Assembly: GCF_001536285.1 (NCBI RefSeq)
Contig: NZ_FAOZ01000004.1
Coordinates: forward strand, 1-64,000
DNA from: Parafrankia irregularis
GTDB lineage: Bacteria > Actinomycetota > Actinomycetes > Frankiales > Frankiaceae
Direction: 5' to 3'
DNA length: 64,000 nucleotides
Both the position numbers and the translations under genes were made by a program. The notes under the pieces were generated by a model. The model worked only from the letters and a program-made list of their open reading frames with translations. It was not told where the DNA came from and ran no database searches. Position 1 is the stretch's first letter. Each line of letters opens with the position of its first letter. Shown in pieces: positions 58,370-64,000 of the stretch.

Positions 58370-59254
58370 TCAGCTGGTGGTATCTGGTTTGGCCATGGTG
58401 AGGTAGGCGAGGGGAGTTTCCAGGATGAGGGGGCGTCGGCGGGCGGTCGAGCGCCACGCCTCGGCGTACCGGCGGGCGAAGGCAACGCCCAGAACGCGAC
58501 TGATCGCCTGGTAGGCGGACTCGCCCGCCGGGCCCTCAGTGCGGAGCGCGGCGTCGGCCGCGGCCACCCCCACCAGGGGGACGGTGACCGTTTCCTCGGT
58601 GTATTCGATCTGGGCGAGGCCGGCGAGGCGCGCATTCCCGACCGCGTGCGGCACGGTGAAGGCGTGGGCGGCCGGCCGAACCCCGGCGAGGACCCGTTCG
58701 GCCTGGGCCACCTCGTGTGCGCTGAGCCCGTCCAGAGGGACGGGCCTGCTCTGGCCCAGCAGGAGCTCGCAGACCGACAGCCGCCCACCCGGTTTGAGGA
58801 CACGCGCGATGTCGATCAGCATCCGGCGGGGGTGCAGGAGCGGCGCGAGGACGCTGCGGCCGATGACCGCGTCGACGCTCGCGTCCGGCAGGGGCAGGGG
58901 GCGTTCGGTGAGGTCCCAGACCGACCCCCAGGTGTGGCCGTTCTCCGGGGTTGGCCGGATCCGGTGCTCCGCTGCGGCCGTCGGGGTGAGGGTCGTGACG
59001 CTGCCGCCGGGGAGGACGGTCCAGAGCGCGGCACGCGTCAGGGTCGATGCCTGGCTCAGGTCGACCAGGTCCTGTCCGGGACGGACTCGCGCACCCGCGA
59101 GGACCGTGGTCTCGACAGGAGACAACCGGCGCTGGGCGTCGGGATGATCCTGATGACGGCGCACGATCAGAAGATTCGCATCGGCGTGTCCGGCGGCGAA
59201 GCGGCCGGTGAGCCGGCCGCTCCGTGCGGGTTTGGAAGGACGTGGGGAGGCCAT
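58370..59254 (-). CDS. class I SAM-dependent methyltransferase
   Basis: The 294-residue protein has a Rossmann-type methyltransferase fold with a weak motif I (GQDLVDLSQAS), motif II-like LPDASVDAVIGRSVLAPL, and the post-motif IARVLKPGGRLSVCELLL typical of Methyltransf_11/25. The N-terminal 30 residues are Pro/Arg rich. ATG at 59254 follows the FxLD methyltransferase stop by three bases, so the two are cotranscribed. In the context of a lanthipeptide-type locus it may modify the peptide or a second substrate; no target can be read from sequence. Confidence 0.75.
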   Translation of the reverse strand: MASPRPSKPARSGRLTGRFAAGHADANLLIVRRHQDHPDAQRRLSPVETTVLAGARVRPGQDLVDLSQASTLTRAALWTVLPGGSVTTLTPTAAAEHRIRPTPENGHTWGSVWDLTERPLPLPDASVDAVIGRSVLAPLLHPRRMLIDIARVLKPGGRLSVCELLLGQSRPVPLDGLSAHEVAQAERVLAGVRPAAHAFTVPHAVGNARLAGLAQIEYTEETVTVPLVGVAAADAALRTEGPAGESAYQAISRVLGVAFARRYAEAWRSTARRRPLILETPLAYLTMAKPDTTS

Positions 59255-59257
59255 GGA

Positions 59258-60457
59258 TCAGTCCCAGGCGATCAGGATGTGCGCGGAGGGCAGGTCGAAG
59301 AGCCGGCCGGGTGGCGGGGACTTCCAGACGGTCCCGCGGGGGTAGACCTGGATCGTGGGGTCCTCGCCGCGGCGCTCCGCGTCCCAGACACGGACATCGT
59401 GAGCGAGCAGGTCCGCGAGCCCGCCCCGATCCGGCCCGTAGGCGATCACACCGATTTCCAGCTCTGCATCGGTCGTCTGCCCGAGGGCGAGGAAGGCGAT
59501 CGTGTCGTCGGACCAGACCGCCGACACGCCGGTTGGGATGGCCGGTGCGACCGGGGTCCACTGATCGGCGATGGCGTCGGTGTGGAGCCGGCCGTAGGTC
59601 GGCTGGACCGTCGCCAGCCACAGATCCAGGCTCGGCAGCAGGCTGTCGTCAGGGGCGAGGATGACACCGGTCCGCACCGTGTGACGCGGCCCGGCGAGCG
59701 CGTCACCCAGGACGTCGACGTCAACATCCTGGTCGGTGCCGACGTCGAGCCGTACCCCGCCAGCCACGGTCACGGCGGTCCGCCGGGGGACACCGAGCCC
59801 CTGCATCTGCCCGAAGCCGTACGGTCTGATCACGTCGGATGTCAGGGCTCCACCGACCTTGCTGAAAGCGACCGTGCGGGTAAGACCACGCAACTGCAGC
59901 GGGATGACGATCCTGCCGCCTTCGACGAGCTGATCTGTCCAATCCTGTGGCACGTCCAGCGCGTCGATCGTGACGATGATCCGGTCGTAGGGGGCGCGGA
60001 GTCGGAAACCGAAACGTCCGTCACCGATCAGCGCCGTGATACCGGTGTAGCCGGCCGTTCGCAGGCACTCATGCGTCCGGTGAACCACGGCCTCATCGAT
60101 GTCGAGGCTCACCACCGAACCTGTCCGACCGGCCAGCCTCGCCAACAACGCGGCGTTATAACCCCCGGAACCCAGCTCGAGAATCCGGTGGCCGGGCTCG
60201 ACGGAAAGCATTTCGAGCATCGCCGCGACCACGGAAGGCTGGGACACCGAGCCTAGAGGATTGCCGTCGAAGTCGCGTCTGGTCACCATGACCAGGTCCT
60301 GGTACGCCTCCTCGAGCGAAGTGTCCGGCAGGAACAGCTCCCGCGGAACAGTACGCACCGCCGCCTCGACCGGGGCCGACACCGGTTCGGCGGCCAGGAT
60401 CTGATCGACCATCGCGTTCCGCAGCCGCACGGGCGAGGCGTCCGCGGTGGAGGACAT
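59258..60457 (-). CDS. methyltransferase of the FxLD lanthipeptide system
   Basis: The 399-residue protein has a protein-L-isoaspartate-methyltransferase-like core. RNAMVDQILAAEPV and VEAAVRTVPRELFLP lead into SSVSQPSV-like GSVSQPSVVAAMLEML, then ILELGSGGYNAALLARLAG (motif I) and YDRIIVTIDALDVP. A C-terminal extension follows with AFLALGQTTDAELEIGVIAYGP and ending in SAHILIAWD. This arrangement matches the 'methyltransferase, FxLD system' family that accompanies FxLD lanthipeptide precursors and LanB-type enzymes; related enzymes convert Asp to isoaspartate via methyl ester. ATG at 60457 fits the family length. The frame stays open upstream to ATG 60832, which has a better ribosome site. Confidence 0.82.
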   Translation of the reverse strand: MSSTADASPVRLRNAMVDQILAAEPVSAPVEAAVRTVPRELFLPDTSLEEAYQDLVMVTRRDFDGNPLGSVSQPSVVAAMLEMLSVEPGHRILELGSGGYNAALLARLAGRTGSVVSLDIDEAVVHRTHECLRTAGYTGITALIGDGRFGFRLRAPYDRIIVTIDALDVPQDWTDQLVEGGRIVIPLQLRGLTRTVAFSKVGGALTSDVIRPYGFGQMQGLGVPRRTAVTVAGGVRLDVGTDQDVDVDVLGDALAGPRHTVRTGVILAPDDSLLPSLDLWLATVQPTYGRLHTDAIADQWTPVAPAIPTGVSAVWSDDTIAFLALGQTTDAELEIGVIAYGPDRGGLADLLAHDVRVWDAERRGEDPTIQVYPRGTVWKSPPPGRLFDLPSAHILIAWD

Positions 60458-60832
60458 CACGATGCCACCGCTGGGAGCAGATCGTCGTGCCGGCCGTGCT
60501 CCGTCTGTGCGGTCCGGGCCGTCGTAGTGCTGCGTCACCGCGGCCCCGTTAGTGACCGGGCCAGTGCCCAGTGGTCTCCCGTCCCCCCGCTCCAGCCCGG
60601 GCAGCGTGCGCCGTGATGGCCCCTTACCGCTGCTTCCGCTCTGCGACCCGGGCGGTCGTTCGGCGGCCGGGTCTGCCTGCGGAGCTGGTCGCCTGCTGGG
60701 GCCGAGATCTCTCGTGTGGCCCGGGTCGGCAGGCCTATCTCCTCCGGTGGGAGAGCGCGGGTGGCCGTCGATGTGGGCATCAAAGGATGAGGTTTCCGCC
60801 CTGATGGCAGGCTCTGTGGGATGTTCGGGCAT
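60458..60832 (-). other. in-frame 125-codon extension with an ideal ribosome site, possible precursor remnant
   Basis: ATG at 60832 follows GGAAGG with a seven-base spacer and reads PEHPTEPAIRAETSSFDAHI, then a long Pro/Gly/Arg/Ser stretch without Cys, in frame with the methyltransferase. The segment SFDAHID weakly recalls the F-x-L-D box of FxLD leader peptides. It could be a real N-terminal extension, a decayed precursor gene fused to the methyltransferase, or chance. I cannot decide. Confidence 0.35.
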
Positions 60833-60989
60833 GGTAAAGCCTTCCACTGCTGACTGTCGGGTGATGACTGGCGGGATTGGATCAATCGAGTTACTGAATG
60901 CGTCCAGAAAGCTGGCGGTTCGTTTCGTGTGGTGAATCAGCGATTTCTCGGGCGCACGGTGTGCCCGTGGTCGGGGCCGCTGTCGGTCG

Positions 60990-61334
60990 TCATCCGTGGC
61001 GGCCCGGGGACGGTGTGCGCTGTGCGGGCACGCGACACCGGGCGGGCGTTTCAGGCGGGCTGTGGCCCGGCGGGCCGAGCAGGAGGGTGACGGCGGCAAG
61101 GACGATCTGTCTGCGGGCCGCGTCGCAGGCGGTCTGGTCCCGCGCGGTGTCGTAGCGGTCGAGGGCGGCGCGCAGGGCGGCCCATTCCGGCGAGGCCGGG
61201 TCGATGGGTGGGGTGAACGTGGCGAGTATCCGTGCGATGTCCTCCGGTTGTGTGAGCTCGGGCAGGGCGGCCATGCGCGCGATCAGCACGACCGGGCGCA
61301 GCGCGACGGGAACGAGAGGGGAACGCGGGGTCAT
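60990..61334 (-). CDS. small conserved-looking protein coupled to the ATP-binding gene
   Basis: The 114-residue protein has a helical N-terminal part (ARMAALPELTQPEDIARILA, then DPASPEWAALRAALDRYDTARDQTACDAARRQ) and a Pro/Arg tail. No family is recognised. ATG at 61334 overlaps the stop of the upstream ATP-binding gene as ATGA, so it is translationally coupled and probably a partner of that regulator. Confidence 0.65.
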   Translation of the reverse strand: MTPRSPLVPVALRPVVLIARMAALPELTQPEDIARILATFTPPIDPASPEWAALRAALDRYDTARDQTACDAARRQIVLAAVTLLLGPPGHSPPETPARCRVPAQRTPSPGRHG

Positions 61335-62041
61335 GCGGACAGCTCAGCCGGCCACGTCCTGCTGATGCCGGGCGAGAAAAAGCCGATGGTCTCGGCGTCG
61401 AGTGGCGAGACGAACTGATCAGGGACCTTCGGTGTCTGGCCGCCGGGTGCCCGGTCCCTCACGCCACGCCCGGGTGGTGGGCGGTGCCAGTCGTCGAGCG
61501 CGCGTAGACGGTCGATGACGCGTCGCAACGTCGCAGGGTCGTCGTGGAAGGCGACCGGAGCGGCGGGGGCCGGCACAGGCGTGGCCGCGCGGGTCGGCAA
61601 CGCTGCCGAGTTGTCGGTGGGGACGGCCGGAGTTGTCGCCGCTGGAAGCTGGGCCCAGGTGACCTTGCCACCGGTGCGGCCGGGGTACCAGGCCCATCTC
61701 AGGCTCACCGCGTCCACCAGCACCAGGCCACGCCCACTCTCCTGGTCCGGACGCGCCGCGATCAGGATTGGTGGGGCTGTGCTGGCGTCCCATATCTCGA
61801 TCGTCAGCACCGCGTCGCAGATGGTCAGCCGTAGCGCCACGACATCGTCCGGGCCGCTGGCCTTCACGGCGTTGGAAGCGAGTTCGCACACGACGACTTC
61901 GGCGACGTCGACGTCGTCCGGATCGACGGACCATCTGGTGAGCGTGTGGACTGTGCTTGCGCGCACGTCGGGAACGGCAGCGGCCGTGGGCGGGAAGTGC
62001 GCTACGTCCACCCGGATCGCATCCGAGATTCCGCCGGTCAT
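61331..62041 (-). CDS. ATP-binding anti-sigma-type regulator (HATPase_c_2)
   Basis: The 236-residue protein has a GHKL ATPase domain of the anti-sigma/SpoIIAB group: VAEVVVCELASNAVKAS is the N-box, IEIWDASTAPPIL the G1-like box and ESGRGLVLVDAVSLRWAW the G2 box. The C-terminal 90 residues are Ala/Thr/Pro rich. ATG at 62041 gives the family N-terminus. In actinobacteria such proteins are often encoded near XRE/DUF397 pairs like the one at 62587, forming regulatory modules of antibiotic or development genes. It should bind a sigma factor or its antagonist; partners are unknown. Confidence 0.8.
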   Translation of the reverse strand: MTGGISDAIRVDVAHFPPTAAAVPDVRASTVHTLTRWSVDPDDVDVAEVVVCELASNAVKASGPDDVVALRLTICDAVLTIEIWDASTAPPILIAARPDQESGRGLVLVDAVSLRWAWYPGRTGGKVTWAQLPAATTPAVPTDNSAALPTRAATPVPAPAAPVAFHDDPATLRRVIDRLRALDDWHRPPPGRGVRDRAPGGQTPKVPDQFVSPLDAETIGFFSPGISRTWPAELSA

Positions 62042-62090
62042 ACCGATCCCCGCGTGGCGCTGGGCATGCGGTGGCTGGTGATCGTGGTGT

Positions 62091-62384
62091 TCATCCGTTC
62101 GTAGGCCACGCGGGCTGGCGGCGCGACGGGTCGCCCATGGCTGGAGTGAGGCCGGGGAGGTCGCAGCCGGGGAGAACGGCGAACTCGACCCAGGCCACCA
62201 GCTCGTAGCGCGCCCGTGACAGGCGGCGGCTGACCTTCGCCACCCGGTCATCCACGGTCAGGGGAAGGCGGGTCAGCGCCTGCCGCAGACGGCGGTGCGC
62301 CCACTCGTGGGCGGTGTCGAAGTCGCCGAACGCGCCCAGCGGCCGTCCTTCCGCGTCCCACACCACGAAGCGGCGTTCCTCCAT
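62091..62384 (-). CDS. small hypothetical protein
   Basis: The 97-residue protein reads EERRFVVWDAEGRPLGAFGD at its start, followed by a helix rich in Arg and Leu and a short beta-like end (YELVAWVEFAVLPGCDLPG). ATG at 62384 has GGGAGAAG upstream. I recognise similar small proteins next to HATPase regulators in actinobacteria, but no function. It is the first gene of a minus-strand operon with the anti-sigma-type gene and diverges from the XRE gene. Confidence 0.65.
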   Translation of the reverse strand: MEERRFVVWDAEGRPLGAFGDFDTAHEWAHRRLRQALTRLPLTVDDRVAKVSRRLSRARYELVAWVEFAVLPGCDLPGLTPAMGDPSRRQPAWPTNG

Positions 62385-62496
62385 AGCTCTTCTCCCTCGC
62401 CGGCTGGAAGCGATCTCCTGGCGTGCCTTGTGTTCCGGGGCCCCACGCGGTGACGGGCGGCGCCGGGGTACTGGCAGGATGCACCCATGGAACTCT

Positions 62497-62514
62497 CATA
62501 CGCAAGTACGTATG
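62497..62514. promoter_or_regulatory. operator-like dyad between divergent regulators
   Basis: CATACG and CGTATG are separated by CAAGTA, with a further half site ATACGTGAG at 62519. The site lies in the 200-bp gap between the small-protein operon and the XRE gene and is AT-richer than its surroundings. It is a plausible binding site for the XRE regulator. Confidence 0.5.
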
Positions 62515-62586
62515 ACAGATACGTGAGTCGGCGTTGATCGGCCCGAGACAGGGGCTGGCAGACTGCTACCGGGAGAAGGGAAGGCG

Positions 62587-63456
62587 ATGCCGAGCACACC
62601 AGGCCCTACCGTGCGGCGCCGGCGCCTGGGCGCGGAGCTGCGCCGCCTGCGGGAGGCCAAGGAACTGACCGTCGACCAGGCCGGGGAACACATCCACCGC
62701 AGCGGGCCGACGATCAGTCGGATGGAGACCGGCCAGTTCCGGTTCGTCCTGCGTAACGTCTCGGACCTGCTCGACCTCTACGGCGTCACCGACGACGAGC
62801 AGCGCCAAGCCCTGCTGGCGCTGGTGAAGGAGAACCGCAGACCCGCCTGGTGGCACTCCTACGGCGATCTCGTGCCCCGCTGGTTCCAGGTCTATATCGG
62901 CCTGGAAGCCGAGGCCTCCACGATCACGACGTTCGAGAGCCTGCTCGTCCCCGGCCTGCTCCAGACCGAGGACTACGCACGCGCCGTCATCCGCGCCGCC
63001 TCACCAGAGCTACCCGCCCACGAAGTCGACCGGGCCGTGGAAGTCAGGATGAACCGGCAGAAGATCCTCACCGGAGACCAGCCCGTGCAGCTCTGGGCGA
63101 TCCTCGACGAGGCCGTGATCCGCCGCCACGTCGGAAGCCCCACCGTCATGGCCCGGCAGCTCGACCGGCTGATCGAGGCGGCCGAGCAACCCGCGGTGAC
63201 GATCCAGGTCGTGCCGTTCACCGCGGGCGCCCACGCCGGCATGATGGCAAGCTTCACGATCCTGGGTTTCCCCGACACCGGCGGAGCCTCCGAGACGGTC
63301 TACATCGAAGCTCCCACGGGCAGCCTCTACCTGGAGAAACAGGCCGAGGTACGACGCTACGAAGCCTGGATGAACCAGCTCCGCAGCTCCGCCCTCGCGC
63401 CCACCCCCAACACCCTCTCGATCATCAAAGCGGCACGTGAGGACCTCCAACGATGA
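62587..63456 (+). CDS. XRE-family helix-turn-helix regulator with DUF5753 domain
   Basis: The 289-residue protein has an N-terminal XRE HTH (LGAELRRLREAKELTVDQAGEHIHRSGPTISRMETG in order LRRLREAKELTVDQ, then SGPTISRMETG). The DUF5753 domain spans about residues 105-280 (VYIGLEAEASTITTFESLLVPGLLQTEDYARA, in part). ATG at 62587 has GGGAAGG three to eight bases upstream. The stop overlaps the DUF397 gene start as ATGA. Such pairs regulate development and antibiotic genes in actinobacteria (WhiJ/BldB-like systems). Here it probably controls the divergent operon through the dyad at 62497. Confidence 0.9.
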   Translation: MPSTPGPTVRRRRLGAELRRLREAKELTVDQAGEHIHRSGPTISRMETGQFRFVLRNVSDLLDLYGVTDDEQRQALLALVKENRRPAWWHSYGDLVPRWFQVYIGLEAEASTITTFESLLVPGLLQTEDYARAVIRAASPELPAHEVDRAVEVRMNRQKILTGDQPVQLWAILDEAVIRRHVGSPTVMARQLDRLIEAAEQPAVTIQVVPFTAGAHAGMMASFTILGFPDTGGASETVYIEAPTGSLYLEKQAEVRRYEAWMNQLRSSALAPTPNTLSIIKAAREDLQR

Positions 63457-63662
63457 CCACCCACGGTGCGGACGCCCCACTGACCTGGCGCAAGAGCAGC
63501 TACTCCGGAGGCACCGGCGGCAACTGCGTCGAGGTCGCCACCCTCCCCGACGGCGGCCGAGCCGTCCGCGACTCCAAGAACCCAGACGGACCGGCCCTGC
63601 ACTTCACCGCCACCGAATGGGCCGCGTTCCTCGCCGGCGTACAGGGCCACGAGTTCGACTGA
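63453..63662 (+). CDS. DUF397 domain protein
   Basis: The 69-residue protein has the DUF397 signature: LTWRKSSYSGGTGGNCVEVA, AVRDSKNPDGPALHFT and a final EWAAFLAGVQGHEFD. It acts as a small partner of the XRE/DUF5753 regulator encoded just upstream, with which it overlaps by four bases. Length and order are standard. Confidence 0.93.
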   Translation: MTTHGADAPLTWRKSSYSGGTGGNCVEVATLPDGGRAVRDSKNPDGPALHFTATEWAAFLAGVQGHEFD

Positions 63663-63673
63663 ACGTCCACGGG

Positions 63674-64000
63674 TTAGTCCTCGGGAAGGCATGCGCGGGC
63701 CGCCGCGCGGGCGAGGGTCGCCTGTGCGCCTGCGGGCAGGCCGAGCCTGTTCCAGTGGAAGATCACCAGGTGGGCGAGGAGAGCACGTAGGCCCCGGTTG
63801 AGGGTGCCGGCGGTGGCTGCCGAGCCCAAGCGCTGCCCTGCCTTTGCGAAGGCGTCGCGCCATGGGGTGGCGAACGCGACCGGCCCGCTGGTTGCGAACA
63901 GCGGCGATCCGGCGTGGGCAGGCGCTGAGAGCATGACGCGGAGCTGGGCGGTGAGTGCGGCCCGCGCGGCGGCCGCGGGCGGGTCGGGGCGCATCGACGC
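63674..64000 (-). CDS. C-terminal end of a LanB/thiopeptide-type biosynthesis protein (partial)
   Basis: The frame is open to the window edge, so the gene starts beyond 64000. The visible 108 residues end in LRALLAHLVIFHWNRLGLPAGAQATLARAAARACLPED. This resembles the terminal helix of the lantibiotic-dehydratase C-terminal/thiopeptide-type bacteriocin biosynthesis domain (the usual form is LLHMHxNRLLG...LAR). These enzymes eliminate glutamate during Ser/Thr dehydration and accompany FxLD methyltransferases, so the methyltransferase at 59258 and this gene support each other. The match is by a short C-terminal segment only. Confidence 0.55.
   Translation of the reverse strand, partial: ASMRPDPPAAAARAALTAQLRVMLSAPAHAGSPLFATSGPVAFATPWRDAFAKAGQRLGSAATAGTLNRGLRALLAHLVIFHWNRLGLPAGAQATLARAAARACLPED

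Noticed and set aside
60833-61099. Methyltransferase start upstream of 60832, out to 61099
   Set aside because: The frame there overlaps the coding sequence of the 60990-61334 gene and has no ribosome site.

Overview
The window is chromosomal DNA of a high-GC, GC-skewed actinobacterium. Evidence is the near-universal G/C third codon positions, frequent GTG and TTG starts, actinobacterial signatures (XRE/DUF397 pairs, nSTAND-WD40 proteins, a Replic_Relax protein, paired FadE-type acyl-CoA dehydrogenases) and many low-complexity Ala/Gly/Pro insertions. A Frankia-like organism is my best guess, but nothing here proves the genus.

Layout. 1-5050: a tight acyl-CoA degradation operon (crotonase, dienoyl-CoA-reductase-like SDR, TetR regulator, two acyl-CoA dehydrogenases) behind a 34-bp operator-like inverted repeat. 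5228-7171: glycine cleavage H protein and L-serine dehydratase. 7255-14568 (minus): a diguanylate cyclase made of two complete membrane sensor modules in tandem, a glycine-rich secreted protein and a secreted protein of three internal repeats. 14875-22672 (minus): an overlapping operon herA - sbcD/mre11 - sbcC/rad50 - nurA, the gene order of the archaeal DNA-end-resection operon. 23146-27359: an ATPase/DUF234-type gene behind three 15-bp repeats, a decayed PEP-mutase/isocitrate-lyase pseudogene, a CruF-like membrane protein and a DapC-like aminotransferase.

27376-41078 looks like a small-molecule biosynthetic locus. It has an FAD/NAD(P)-binding protein, a cupin, LeuC and LeuD paralogues with a LysR regulator, an Fe(II)/2-oxoglutarate oxygenase, a second aminotransferase, a 68-residue peptide, an ArsR regulator, a DHA2 exporter directly followed by a complete GAPDH, and an atypical response regulator. 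The exporter plus spare GAPDH suggests a product that targets GAPDH. This is inference.

41955-53179: tRNA-Glu, a possible papain-like protein, a hybrid histidine kinase, a Ser/Thr kinase with an NHL propeller, an nSTAND-WD40 protein, then tRNA-Asp and tRNA-Phe. From tRNA-Phe to the right edge lies an integrated element. A serine recombinase reads antisense through the tRNA-Phe gene (left attachment junction), followed by an iteron-like array of 11-bp repeats, a replication-relaxation protein, an FxLD-type methyltransferase of a lanthipeptide system with a second methyltransferase, an anti-sigma-type ATPase with small partners, an XRE/DUF397 pair, and the C-terminal end of a LanB/thiopeptide-type protein cut by the window edge. 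The right attachment site is not in the window.

All coordinates were read by eye. Family assignments rest on motifs recognised in the translations, not on database searches.
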